This document shows, one piece after another, positions 32,307 through 42,559 of a DNA stretch of 64,000 nucleotides. The notes under the pieces are model-generated. The model was given only the letters and a program-made list of their open reading frames with translations. It was not told the DNA's origin and did not search any database. Made by a program: the position numbers and the translations under genes. How positions within the stretch are numbered: position 1 is the stretch's first letter; every line of letters begins with the position of its first letter. The stretch is from Chondrus crispus (lineage: Eukaryota > Rhodophyta > Florideophyceae > Gigartinales > Gigartinaceae). The stretch spans positions 1 to 64,000 of the forward strand of contig NW_005179205.1 in the NCBI RefSeq assembly GCF_000350225.1. The letters run 5' to 3'.

Positions 32307-34385
32307 ATGGTGACCGGCTCCGAGTCGTCCCATGACACTCGTCCGAGAGACGTCCCAGCGCCCGTCGCGGCGTGGATCACGCGGAACCGCCGCGAAGGAC
32401 TCCGTGAAGCCGAGAGGTTCTCTCTCAGCTTAATCGAGGAGAAACTCAACTCGCACACCGCCAAGATACGCGAGATGTTGGACAGCCTTGTTGCTGGTAA
32501 GATCGCCGCTCAGGCGGAGGTACAGTCCCAACAGGGACGTGATCGCCTCGCCGCACTAGAAGGCGTTCTAACTCGAGCGTGGCAGAAAGACATCGGGTCC
32601 ACCGTCGACGAGACGCTTCTTCCCCTACGGGAGGAAGTAAACCGCCTGACGCAGGAAGTCAACGACCTCCGTCGGCGTAACCTCGCCTTGGAAACGGCGC
32701 AGACACGACCCGTCCCCGGTAGACCGGACGAGTCGACCGCGTCGAAGCCAAGACCCAACCCGCAGTTACATGCGTTACAACCGTTGGACGAAAATCTACT
32801 GTTCGCCGACGTCACGAAGTCGGCTCTCACGGCCGCCGGGATCCCGTTCCCCGATCCCCTGACGATGGAGGGACACCGAGATCCGACCGCGGACCTAGCG
32901 GCCGCCCGAGGCCCGTCACCAAGATCGTCTCGCGACAAGAAGGTCAAGACCGAAGGCCACCGTCACAAGTCCGGCCACGGAAGCCGACCGGAACCGGAGA
33001 ATTTCTCCGGTTACTCGGGGGGATCCCCGCCCTCAGCTTCAGAATCCGACTCCGATTCGGACTCCGAAGCCGAGGCATTCACGGTACCACAACCGACCTT
33101 CGGCCCTAAAGCGAAGGGTGTCACGGTGTGGAAACCGACCAACCATCGCTTCCGCGGCGCGTGTAACTATCGAGCTTACCGTCTCGTGAATACCGACCCC
33201 ACCGTCGATGCAAAGGTGTACGCCACGACGCGTAAGCGCGTGCAATATCTCCTCGTCGTAATGGGAGAGTACAAGTTTAACGGGTCCGACCCGATCAAAG
33301 TCATCAGCTTTTTGGCTAGATGTAAGGAGAATTTCGACAACGCAGAAATGTCGGAGGCAATGGCTCTAATGGCCTTGCCACATCTTCTCAACCCGCCGGC
33401 GAAGGAGGCGTACGAATCCCATCGAGGATATTTCCGACGCAATCAAGGGATTGCTTCGTGGCCAGCAGCAGTGAACTGGTTGCTTCGTACGTATGCTACG
33501 AATATTCAGATCGAGCAAGCGCTCTCTGTGGTCCGGGATTTACGCCAAAAACCCGGCGAAGAGGAGACCGAGTATGCGACTCGTATGTTAACCGCCCTCG
33601 CGCGCTGTGGGGACATCCATTCCCCCTATGAACGCACTACCCGGTTCATAGAGGGCCTCCTTCCGGCGATCAAGCCGTTGGTGCTCCAAGCAAGGGAGAA
33701 TCGCCCCCGATCCTCATTCGAAGACACGGTGGCCGAAGCCCGCGCTCAAGGGGCGGCCTACCGCGCGCAGACGGCTGGCGGAAGAAGACGCGTCGACTTC
33801 GCGAGACCCGCCGCCAAGCAAGTGTTGGCGATGGCAGACAGTATGCCCTCATCGACAACCGCGGGTCTGACCCCGAGCTATCATACCGGCCTGGACGCCG
33901 AGAACTTCCTCGCCAATGACGAGCCATTCGCCGCCGCAGCTGGGTCCCCCGCATTTCCCACCGAGGGATCCTCATTCAACGACAAGGATTCGTTGTTCTA
34001 CGGAGAGCGACGGCCGACCTACAAGGACCCGCCCCGGCTCCCGAGACAGCGCGAGAAGTCTCCCGGGTGGGCCGGTCGAGAGGGAACCTGGGATATGAAG
34101 ACACCTTCCCCGCAAATCATCTGTTACACCTGCTACAAAGTCGGGGATCATATTAACCCCGACTGTAGCATGAAGGTGCGCGATGTGTCGCTCGTCCCTC
34201 ATAATTTTGAGAAGCTCACGGCGGCACAGAAGGCCCGTGTTCCGGCAGACGCGTACTTGCGCGCGGTAGCCCTCCTCAGTTTCGAGGCGAATCGGCTGAT
34301 CGCACCCGTCTTGCCGTCGAAGTCTCCCTCCGCGTCGGAAAATTCAAGCCCCCCGAGCGGTAAAACCCCCTCTCCGAAAAACTAG
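32307..34385 (+). CDS. E2 gypsy gag
   Basis: 692 codons from ATG 32307 (MVTGSESSHD). N-terminal helical, probably coiled-coil region (about residues 25-135, including EEVNRLTQEVNDLRRRNLALE split over several heptads), an acidic Ser/Asp stretch near 245-255, then the capsid-type domain (about 270-490). A zinc knuckle begins at C606, but with spacing CX2CX5HX4C (CYTCYKVGDHINPDC), one residue longer than in E1 and E3. It ends in TAG at 34383-34385; the pol frame overlaps its last 22 bases in the -1 frame. Role: particle assembly and RNA packaging. Confidence 0.92.
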   Translation: MVTGSESSHDTRPRDVPAPVAAWITRNRREGLREAERFSLSLIEEKLNSHTAKIREMLDSLVAGKIAAQAEVQSQQGRDRLAALEGVLTRAWQKDIGSTVDETLLPLREEVNRLTQEVNDLRRRNLALETAQTRPVPGRPDESTASKPRPNPQLHALQPLDENLLFADVTKSALTAAGIPFPDPLTMEGHRDPTADLAAARGPSPRSSRDKKVKTEGHRHKSGHGSRPEPENFSGYSGGSPPSASESDSDSDSEAEAFTVPQPTFGPKAKGVTVWKPTNHRFRGACNYRAYRLVNTDPTVDAKVYATTRKRVQYLLVVMGEYKFNGSDPIKVISFLARCKENFDNAEMSEAMALMALPHLLNPPAKEAYESHRGYFRRNQGIASWPAAVNWLLRTYATNIQIEQALSVVRDLRQKPGEEETEYATRMLTALARCGDIHSPYERTTRFIEGLLPAIKPLVLQARENRPRSSFEDTVAEARAQGAAYRAQTAGGRRRVDFARPAAKQVLAMADSMPSSTTAGLTPSYHTGLDAENFLANDEPFAAAAGSPAFPTEGSSFNDKDSLFYGERRPTYKDPPRLPRQREKSPGWAGREGTWDMKTPSPQIICYTCYKVGDHINPDCSMKVRDVSLVPHNFEKLTAAQKARVPADAYLRAVALLSFEANRLIAPVLPSKSPSASENSSPPSGKTPSPKN

Positions 34386-37300
34386 GAGACCCACAGCTGA
34401 AAATCGCTGACATTCCATCGCGGGACACCGCGTCACCTCCGCCCCCGAAGCCGGCGATCCGCGTCTTGGGGCGGAGACACGCTCGCCAAGCGAGTCCCTC
34501 CAACCCCGATCCGACGGGCATGGGGACGCTCCGCCGACCGTGGCGTCTTAACAACGGGAGGCGCTCCCCCGACGACAAGGCCGTCGAGCCAGTTTGTACA
34601 CTGTCTCGACGTAACTACAAGGTCTACGCCGACCTTGGGATCACCACCTCCATCATGGTGCGTCAACTCACCATCCTGGACACGGGTGCCGGCTCCAATT
34701 TTGTCCGCGCCGACACCCTGCCCAAAGGATGGGAGCGCTTAGTCGAACCGGGGGATGTCCCGACGATCGCTGACGCGAATGGGCGGCCGTTACGAACAAG
34801 CGGGACCATCACCCTCGTTGTTCGACTAGCCACTCGCACCATGAAATGCAAGTTCATCGTGTGCGAGCGCCTGGCAGCCCCCGTCATCCTGGGCTGTGAC
34901 TTTAACGACAAGTTTGTCGAGGCCATCTATCCCCGTCGGAAGGTGGTCGAGCTCGATGATGGGACGAAAATCCCCATCGTGAGAAAACCGGCAACTCGTC
35001 GAGCCGAAGCACCTCCGCTCCCCTCGGAGCAGGAGTATGAAAACGACCCGGGTCGAGTTTCCCCCAAACTCAAGGTTTCTCGCCCGGTTATCATACCACC
35101 CGAGACGCAAGCCTGGGTGCATGTGACCAACGGTCGCACGGGTCTTTCCGTTTTGGAACCCAACCCGCAGTTATATGCGAAACACCGCGTCTCCCTGTCG
35201 AATGGGGTTGCGCACATCACCGCACTTCGAGAGTTCAAGGTCTTGGTAGCCAACTTCGCCTCCGCCCCCAAGCGCCTCTCGAAGAACCAGGTGCTGGGGT
35301 ACGTTACCCCTCACCCGCGAGCCATGATACGCACCGCGATGCCTCTCGACGCTCTCCTAGCGGCGGAATTTACAGAAGGGGACAAGCCCCAATCTGAGAA
35401 GGGGGAGGAGCTCCCCCCGGCTTCGTCGAAGGAAGAACCCCAAGAAATTGAGGCTGTCTCCCTCCAACATCTGCCGTCGCATGTCCGCACTCGAGTACGT
35501 GACATGCTTACGCCGTACTCCCGTATGTGGAGTGGCGATCTCGGGGAAGTCCGGGCTACGCAGCACCGGATCGAACTCAACCCCGGCTCGAAGCCGTTTC
35601 GATGTCAGCCATATCGGGCTGGACCTCGGTCTCGACAAGCCGAACAAGACGCCGTGGATGGGATGATCTCAAGCGGGGTCATCTCCCGATCACAATCAGA
35701 ATGGGCATCCCCGGTGGTTCTCATTCCCAAACCGGACGGATCCCTCCGTTTCTGCGTCGATTACAGACGTTTGAACGCGATGACGGTACGGGACACTTAC
35801 CCGATTCCTCGCATGGACGAGTGTCTGGACTCGCTCGGCGAAGCGAACGTGTTCACAACTCTAGATTGTAACTCGGGTTATTGGCAAATCCCCGTTGCGG
35901 AAGAAGACCGTCCGAAAACCACGTTCACGTGTCATGCCGGTACTTATCAATTTAACCGAATGCCGTTCGGGCTAATGAATGCGCCCGCCACATTCCAACG
36001 GATGTTGGACATTCTCCTCGCTGGATACCGATGGAAGAGCTGCCTCATCTATCTAGATGACATTATCATATTCTCGAAAGATTATGAAACTCATCTCAAG
36101 GATGTCAAGGTTATTCTCTCTGCGTTACAACAAGAGGGGTTATCACTGAAATTGAACAAGTGTAAATTCTTTCAGGACTCCGTGGAGTACCTGGGCCACA
36201 TCATTCGACCCGGGGAACTTCATGTTCACCCGAAGAATGTCTCGGCTTTGGCCGAGGCCAAGCCGCCACGAACCCAGACCGAGCTCCGCTCGTTTCTGGG
36301 TATGTGTAACGTGTACCGACGTTTCGTCGACCACCTCGCCAAGATTGCGGCGCCGTTGACGTCCATGCTCAAAAAGGGAGAGCCCGATCGGCTCCCCGAT
36401 CTGGACGAAGACCGCAGGTCTGCCTTCGAAGCTCTGAAGACTTGCCTGATTTCACCGCCGATCTTGCGACTACCGCGGCTGGGGCTACCGTATTCCCTCG
36501 ACACGGATGCATCCGACGCCCAGCTCGGGTGCACGTTATTACAGCAACACGAGGATGGTAACAGATACCCTGTCGGGTTCTGGTCACGAACGCTCTCGTC
36601 GGCGGAAAGGAACTATTCCACGACGGAGAAAGAATGTTTGGCCATTGTATGGGCCATTCAGACGCTGCGTCCTTACTTGGAACGCGAGCGATTCACGGTT
36701 AACACCGACCATCATTCCCTTCGCTGGTTAATGAATCTCGCCGACGCAAGCGGGCGTCTAGCACGGTGGCGCTTGCGCCTAGCCGAGTTTGACTTCGACG
36801 TCACGTACGTGAAGGGCATCAAGAATTGTCTCGCCGACGCCCTCAGTCGAATACCGTCTACAGGGGGCACAACCGTCCCCATCGACGAAGAACTACCGTG
36901 CTTCTCCGTTTTGGAGTTTCACGAAGACAAGCCGGAAGTGGAACCCGAGGAATGGGACGACGACATTCACGACGGATGCTTCGCCCTCGCCCCCCCGGCT
37001 TCCAAGGCCGCAATTACACACGACGAGATTGTGCTCGCTCAACACTCCGACCCGTTCTGTAAGGAGATCGCTTCCCATCTTAAGAAGGGGGAGGGGGTGG
37101 CCCAAATTCGCCTTTCCAAGTTCTTCATGAACAACGAAGGGGTACTGTGTCGGAAAGCGCACCTTGACGGTGTTGAGCAATTCGTCGTACCAACCACTCT
37201 GCGCGAGCGAGTGTTATATATGGCGCATTACCCCGCCGCCTCGGGACATCCCGGAGGCAGGCGTCTGTTCTACACGTTAAGACAACGGTACTACTGGCCG

Positions 37301-39337
37301 AGTATGTCCGTCGACGCATACGCCACAGTCAGAAGATGCTCCGACTGTGCGAAAGCTCGCATTAAATTGCGTAAGCACAACGCGAAGTTGAAAACGTTCC
37401 CTCCGATGGGACCCTTGGAGTTTATCGCTATTGACATCCTAGGCGAACTCCCCAGAACACCAAGAGGCAATCGATACCTCTTGGTAATATCTGATCGTTA
37501 CTCAAAGCTGACCCGAACGGTGCCGCTTAAGAGAATAACCGCCGAGACCGTTGCTCAGGCGTTCGTCACACACTGGGTCTTCGTATACGGAGCCCCAGTG
37601 AAACTACTCTCCGACAATGGGAGTCAATTCACGTCAAGGTTCTTCCTTGCCGTGTGCAAAATCCTTCGCGTTGAAAGCGTGTTCACCACAGCTTATCACC
37701 CACAAGCTAATGGACAAGTGGAGAGGTTCAACCGCACCCTGGTGTCCTCCCTACGGCACTATCTAGCCGACAACCAACGCGATTGGGACCAGTTCACGGA
37801 CGCGCTAACCTACGGTTACAATTGTACCGTGAATCGCATGATCGGTATGAAGCCGTTTGACCTTGTTTTATCCCGGACACCGGCGCCGCTTTCCATCCAA
37901 AAGACCCCTACACTGGAACAGGATGTCTCGCGGACGCAATATAAGCTCCGTTTCTTAACTTGGTTACGCGGGCTAATGTCAACAGCCCGCGACACGCTGC
38001 TCGCCGGTCAAGACCGCTATAAACGCGATTTCGACAAGAGATTGCGAACGCCGACACCGCAATACGAAATAGGTGATCAAGTCCTCATCGAGCGAGAGAC
38101 ATCCCTGCGAGTGGATGAGAAGACGGATAAGGACCGGGTCAATAACAAGTTAGCCCCTCGAACGGAAGGGCCGTTTCCGGTGGTGGCCCTAGACGAGCAT
38201 ACAGTGACCATCATCCGGACTACAGGCCTGAAAGATAGAGTCTCGAGAGACCGCATTGTGAAGGCTCCCCCTCTACGGACCATACCCGCCGACGCCGAAC
38301 CCTCGTCACCTACGCCAACCGACGGCGACGCGTCTACCGTCATCCCCGCCGGGGCACCTCCCCGCCCGTGGAGAGACGACCTCGGCCCAGGTAACCCGGA
38401 TATATCTCCGCCAAAGTCAACAGCCTCGGAGGACCCAGACACTACTCGCGAGAAGAACGAGATCGAAAACGCGACGCAGGGCGCGAGAGCAATACGACCG
38501 TCAAGGTCGAAATCAATGATTCCACCCAAAGGGGACCCCCCGGCATCGGGATTACTGCACGCTCTCCGAGACGACCCGCACGCACGGGTCATTTCCCAAC
38601 TAAATAGGAGGTCCGCTACAATGGGCGAAGGGTCCGTGTCTAAAAAGGGACTCCCTCACCCACGGCTGCCGTCACGGTTAGAGCCGCCGCAGCACCGCGA
38701 CACGCATGCCATGGAGGCGAGGCCTACCGTAATACGCCCCCGGCGAGCGACCGACGCCCCGAACGGCGATAAGTCGCCGAAGGAACGAACGCGTACCTTC
38801 ACTGCCAGGCCAGAGGACACGTGGACACGGGACCCGGAAAAAATTCAAAAGAAAATATCCCCGCCCGAGTCCGCCGCACCGGCGGTGTCGGCGGACTCCA
38901 CTCGCTGCCCCAATGAGACGCCACCGGGTACAGGGGAGATCTCCGGGAGGCACGTCGCCAACTTTGCGTCTATGTGTACCTTCGGTCAACCCCTCCTCAG
39001 GTCCCCGGGAAGCCCTCCTCACCCGCAAACCGCGGTTGATTCCTCATATCAAAACGCGTCAAGCCCGCCCTCCGAGGCGACGAAACGACCCCCTCCCACT
39101 AGGACGGAGGCCACACAAACCTACGTGGTTGACGCGCTAACGGGGTACAAGCCGGGAACGGACGGGATGCCTCTATTCCGCGTTCGTTGGTACGGATACA
39201 CGTCGGATGATGACACTTGGGAACCCGCAAATTACATCGACTACAATACCGTCGTACGATTCTGCAAACGCAAACGTCTCCCCGCACCAAACGTCCGGTT
39301 ATGGTCACACCCGGACAGCGTGGGGCTGGCTAACTGA
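34364..39337 (+). CDS. E2 gypsy pol polyprotein
   Basis: Open in the -1 frame relative to gag from 34364, after a TAA at 34361-34363. It has no ATG before 34520, so it is probably made by frameshifting from gag. Without the overlap it is about 1620 residues. Domains (bases): aspartic protease LDTGAGSNF (34676); reverse transcriptase with FCVDYRRLN, MPFGLMNAPATFQ and YLDD (36050); RNase H with DTDASD (36499) and TEKECLAIVWA; integrase zinc region HYPAASGHPGG...CSDCAKAR (37222-37370); integrase core IDILGEL (37433), LLSDNGSQF (37610) and GQVERFNRT (37714); a Pro-rich linker of about 260 residues; chromodomain FRVRWYGYTSDDDTWEP (39178-39230). No stop or frameshift. The order with integrase last defines Ty3/gypsy; the chromodomain suggests targeting to marked chromatin. 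Confidence 0.95.
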   Translation, partial: NPLSEKLGDPQLKIADIPSRDTASPPPPKPAIRVLGRRHARQASPSNPDPTGMGTLRRPWRLNNGRRSPDDKAVEPVCTLSRRNYKVYADLGITTSIMVRQLTILDTGAGSNFVRADTLPKGWERLVEPGDVPTIADANGRPLRTSGTITLVVRLATRTMKCKFIVCERLAAPVILGCDFNDKFVEAIYPRRKVVELDDGTKIPIVRKPATRRAEAPPLPSEQEYENDPGRVSPKLKVSRPVIIPPETQAWVHVTNGRTGLSVLEPNPQLYAKHRVSLSNGVAHITALREFKVLVANFASAPKRLSKNQVLGYVTPHPRAMIRTAMPLDALLAAEFTEGDKPQSEKGEELPPASSKEEPQEIEAVSLQHLPSHVRTRVRDMLTPYSRMWSGDLGEVRATQHRIELNPGSKPFRCQPYRAGPRSRQAEQDAVDGMISSGVISRSQSEWASPVVLIPKPDGSLRFCVDYRRLNAMTVRDTYPIPRMDECLDSLGEANVFTTLDCNSGYWQIPVAEEDRPKTTFTCHAGTYQFNRMPFGLMNAPATFQRMLDILLAGYRWKSCLIYLDDIIIFSKDYETHLKDVKVILSALQQEGLSLKLNKCKFFQDSVEYLGHIIRPGELHVHPKNVSALAEAKPPRTQTELRSFLGMCNVYRRFVDHLAKIAAPLTSMLKKGEPDRLPDLDEDRRSAFEALKTCLISPPILRLPRLGLPYSLDTDASDAQLGCTLLQQHEDGNRYPVGFWSRTLSSAERNYSTTEKECLAIVWAIQTLRPYLERERFTVNTDHHSLRWLMNLADASGRLARWRLRLAEFDFDVTYVKGIKNCLADALSRIPSTGGTTVPIDEELPCFSVLEFHEDKPEVEPEEWDDDIHDGCFALAPPASKAAITHDEIVLAQHSDPFCKEIASHLKKGEGVAQIRLSKFFMNNEGVLCRKAHLDGVEQFVVPTTLRERVLYMAHYPAASGHPGGRRLFYTLRQRYYWPSMSVDAYATVRRCSDCAKARIKLRKHNAKLKTFPPMGPLEFIAIDILGELPRTPRGNRYLLVISDRYSKLTRTVPLKRITAETVAQAFVTHWVFVYGAPVKLLSDNGSQFTSRFFLAVCKILRVESVFTTAYHPQANGQVERFNRTLVSSLRHYLADNQRDWDQFTDALTYGYNCTVNRMIGMKPFDLVLSRTPAPLSIQKTPTLEQDVSRTQYKLRFLTWLRGLMSTARDTLLAGQDRYKRDFDKRLRTPTPQYEIGDQVLIERETSLRVDEKTDKDRVNNKLAPRTEGPFPVVALDEHTVTIIRTTGLKDRVSRDRIVKAPPLRTIPADAEPSSPTPTDGDASTVIPAGAPPRPWRDDLGPGNPDISPPKSTASEDPDTTREKNEIENATQGARAIRPSRSKSMIPPKGDPPASGLLHALRDDPHARVISQLNRRSATMGEGSVSKKGLPHPRLPSRLEPPQHRDTHAMEARPTVIRPRRATDAPNGDKSPKERTRTFTARPEDTWTRDPEKIQKKISPPESAAPAVSADSTRCPNETPPGTGEISGRHVANFASMCTFGQPLLRSPGSPPHPQTAVDSSYQNASSPPSEATKRPPPTRTEATQTYVVDALTGYKPGTDGMPLFRVRWYGYTSDDDTWEPANYIDYNTVVRFCKRKRLPAPNVRLWSHPDSVGLAN
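34376..34382 (+). promoter_or_regulatory. Candidate -1 frameshift site GAAAAAC
   Basis: Just before the gag stop the reading is CCG AAA AAC TAG. A one-base backward slip on G AAA AAC would place ribosomes in the pol frame. The heptamer is close to the classical slippery form but not identical (its first base is G). A downstream RNA structure was not tested. Confidence 0.4.
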
Positions 39338-40599
39338 ACTCCGCCATAACCACCTAGTTGCCTTCGGTGTCTGGTGGGCCTCTAGGTCGGGCCACCTCCC
39401 CCCCTCCGGAAGTACCACGCCGGCTCGTAAGGTATGTATACATGCTCAGCGAGGAGTTCCGTTGTCATATCGCACGCCTCCGCCCCTCTGAGCTCACCCC
39501 GGGGCACAGATCATCGCAACCCTCCGGGTAGGGGCGCCCCTGCTCACCTACCTTCCCCCCGGCGCCACGCGCTCCGCCTTCGCCGGCGATCGTCCCCCTT
39601 CAAGACATTCCCCGCCGGTGGCCGCACGCCCTCACCATTAACGCGGAGTGTCGCTCGACACTATGGTCGCCTTCCCGCGTCCCCAAGCGACCTCTACCGG
39701 AAGTGGAGAAACCGTGCGGGGTCACCAGGTGATCCTGACCACGATTTGGGATCCCTTCCGACCAACCCCGCGCCGGGCTGCCACACGAGGCGATAGCACC
39801 TTCTAGCAGGACCCCCAATTGGCCTTCCCCTCGGCCGACGACCCTCACTCCCGGGGGAACGTCCGAGCACGTCGACAGCGAGACGACGCACGGCTCGCCT
39901 GGCTAACCCTCGCGGCCCCTCGTTCTCGAGCGGGTCCCTCGCGACACCCCCCCCCCGACGCGGGTAACCGACGACGTCAACTACGCGCCGACTCTCCCGC
40001 GAGCCGGGTACAGCCCCCCTCCGCGACGCGGAGAAGACCTCTACCAGTCACGGGAGAGATGGCTATGCGCCGCGACGGACGGCGGGTACGCACCCAGAAT
40101 GAGGTGCTCGCTACCGGGGTAAACCCGTGACACCCGACTCGGACCCCCCCCCCACACTTCCGAGTCGGTACAGTACCCCTCTCAAGGGCCGAAAACCTTC
40201 GACCGGAGAAACTTCGGAGGACTCGCTCCGACGAGTACCCATGCCGAGGTAACCACCCCTCGGAGGGGATGTCCACACGGGGAACCACCCGCTGTGCCGT
40301 AGTTACCCAGACGGCCACGTAACTACGTCGCCGTCCGACCACCTCTGAGCGCATACACGGGGACGGCACAAGACCTATGCCCCGTCCATCACCCTCATTT
40401 GGCTGACTCGCCCGTCGCTCAGAAAAGGGGTTCCGTCCTTTCGGGTCCGTTCGTCTCCCTCGACTCCAGATCCCAACACTACGGGTAACGATACAAGAAG
40501 GGACTGCGTTTATTAGCTACTATAGTGCCTCTGCGCGCTCCCGTATTCGCCCCTGGAGTCAAGACGGGGGACCGGCTGGAGGAAGACCCTTCTCGCCAA
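39338..40599 (+). other. E2 spacer between pol and antisense ORF
   Basis: 1.26 kb, GC-rich with C tracts (near 39945 and 40145). No credible gene on either strand. Confidence 0.65.
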
Positions 40600-42180
40600 T
40601 TAGCTCGACGCCTCGTAATCGGCGAGGATTTCCTCCACCCCCGCCACTGGCGCGCATGGCACATCCGACGGTACCGACCCTTCCTCCGAGTCGGGGGGGT
40701 CTCCCTCTACCGTCGTCGCGATAGGAACCGTCGCCCCCAGTGGAGCCTCGGTCCCGCACACGGGAGTTTCCCCGTTCGACGCCGTCTTGAGGCGCTTGAC
40801 GACCGCCACGAATTCGGCGTTGCTCACTAACTGTAGCATCTCGTCCTCAGAGACGCCTAACTCGGTGAAAATCCGACGTCGCGCGGACGACGCAGGCTCC
40901 TCAGCCACAGCGTCCTCGTCCCCCACCGGGACATCCGTACGCGCCGGTTCGACTGGAACCGCCCCGGACTCACCACCACCATCGGTGACGTGTGGCTTGA
41001 CCACTGTTCTGCCCCCAAGGCCGGCATCCCTTTTCAGTAATTCCGGCTGTAGACATTCGAACGTCCCCGGGTCGAACCGGACCCAGTTACCGGCCCTCGG
41101 CTCCCCGGCGTCCTCACGTCTCCCCGGGGACATGTTCGCGCGATCTGCGCGGTCATAGTGATGCCCCTGGGAATAAGGCACTCGCGGCCAATCCACCTGG
41201 TCATGGACCTCCAACAGCGTTTTCAGCTGAGAGGACACCCACGCCCCCCCTAAAACCTCATCCAAGTTCAACTTGTGTAACCATTTCAGTATCATGGTCG
41301 GTAACACATATAGCCGTCCATCCATGGATGACCATATGAACCGTTTCGCGACAATAGCGATCCACTCGCTGAGGACAATCATCCAGCGAGGGGAACACGG
41401 TGAGTCGTTGAGACTCAAGCCGAAATACACCAGGCAAGGTGGAATTTCCGCTAAGAAGTCAGCTGGGACTTCGTATTGCGAGAACCAAGACGGTACCTGC
41501 GGGTACCGTTCATATCGGGATCGCGGTTGAAAGGTCGTCGCCTCGATCCACTCATACGCCACAAAAACTCCGAGGGCGTTCCGCATCCGACGCTCGAACT
41601 TGAGCTTGTCGTAATAACTCGGGTTGCTTTCCCGCTCTACATACTCCTCAAAATTCGGAGGAAGGATGGGCTTGTCCCAAGCCAAGTACTCGACCACCGG
41701 CTCCTCTACCCGAGCCGGCAAATCGTCCAACACCCGCCTTAAATTGGCGACGTAACCACGGTCTCCTTCCGTACGAAACGCCCAGGTGTCAAAGTCCCAT
41801 TCGACAGGGATCGGGCGGTTACACGGCGTCCGTGCAAGCCGACGCACCAGCGCTGCCATATATTTCTGACGTCGCCCCCGCCCCTCGCGGCGATGCCTCG
41901 GCCACACGTGCTCCCCCTCTACCGCGAGGCGGAAGGAGAAATCACGAGACCACACAGCCCGTAAGCTGAGACCCCCGGGGAGAGCCCCCGTCACGTCCGC
42001 GTACCGCCAAATCAGGTGACTGTCCCGTAAACCCGCGGCATCGAGAAACGGTGCGCGCTCGAACACCAGTGGGTCATCGACCATGTTCTTGTCGCGTAAC
42101 TCCCGTGGAGCCGGCCAGCCGTACAAACTCGGACGGCCCGTCTCATCTGGTTCCCCGTAGGGGTTATGGAACCGTTCCAT
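40600..42180 (-). CDS. Antisense ORF family B (E2 copy)
   Basis: 526-codon open frame opposite to pol, between pol and the 3' LTR, starting at ATG 42180 (MERFHNPYGEP). It shares with the E1 copy: LPGGLSLRA near the N terminus, DTWAFRTEGDRGY, a FERRMR..LGVFVAYEWIEA block, PSWFSQYEVP, and a C-terminal piece around RRIFTELGVSEDEM. The middle is tryptophan-rich and mostly helical in appearance, the last 150 residues are acidic and low-complexity. No signal peptide, zinc finger or enzyme motif is visible. Its mRNA would start near the 3' LTR and run against pol. Function unknown. The alternatives are a captured gene or a regulatory antisense product; conservation between E1 and E2 argues for a real protein. 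Confidence 0.78.
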   Translation of the reverse strand: MERFHNPYGEPDETGRPSLYGWPAPRELRDKNMVDDPLVFERAPFLDAAGLRDSHLIWRYADVTGALPGGLSLRAVWSRDFSFRLAVEGEHVWPRHRREGRGRRQKYMAALVRRLARTPCNRPIPVEWDFDTWAFRTEGDRGYVANLRRVLDDLPARVEEPVVEYLAWDKPILPPNFEEYVERESNPSYYDKLKFERRMRNALGVFVAYEWIEATTFQPRSRYERYPQVPSWFSQYEVPADFLAEIPPCLVYFGLSLNDSPCSPRWMIVLSEWIAIVAKRFIWSSMDGRLYVLPTMILKWLHKLNLDEVLGGAWVSSQLKTLLEVHDQVDWPRVPYSQGHHYDRADRANMSPGRREDAGEPRAGNWVRFDPGTFECLQPELLKRDAGLGGRTVVKPHVTDGGGESGAVPVEPARTDVPVGDEDAVAEEPASSARRRIFTELGVSEDEMLQLVSNAEFVAVVKRLKTASNGETPVCGTEAPLGATVPIATTVEGDPPDSEEGSVPSDVPCAPVAGVEEILADYEASS

Positions 42181-42546
42181 CACTCGTGGTACTGTCCCCC
42201 GAGTGCCTCCCCGCCTTGAACGGCGTTCTTCGCGTACAGCCGACGCCGCGTGAGGAAAATACGAGGGATAACAAGCAGGAAGGAAAAAGGGGGAAAAGAG
42301 AAAATGGGGAGGTGAAGGGGCAAGGGGAAGGAGACTTGGGAATCTCGAGATACTTCCGAAACCAGGCCGGATTGTTGATCTTCAAGCTGGCCGAAAAGAG
42401 GGATATCTGGACCGGTTCTTCGTCACTCGCCCGCTCGCTTCGCCACACACGACCTCCCTCGTCCTCTCTCTGTCAATACCCCGGCGCCGCCGCCCTTTTT
42501 GGCAATTATTTCTACCCTACATACACCCGGGGACGCGTGTTTCTCT

Positions 42547-42559
42547 AAGAAGGGGGATC
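42547..42559 (+). other. E2 polypurine tract
   Basis: AAGAAGGGGGATC directly before the 3' LTR. E1 has CAGAAGGGGATG in the same place. Confidence 0.75.

Noticed and set aside
40600..42180. Antisense ORF as a host gene hit by the elements
   Set aside because: The same gene family lies in the same slot in separate elements, so it belongs to them.
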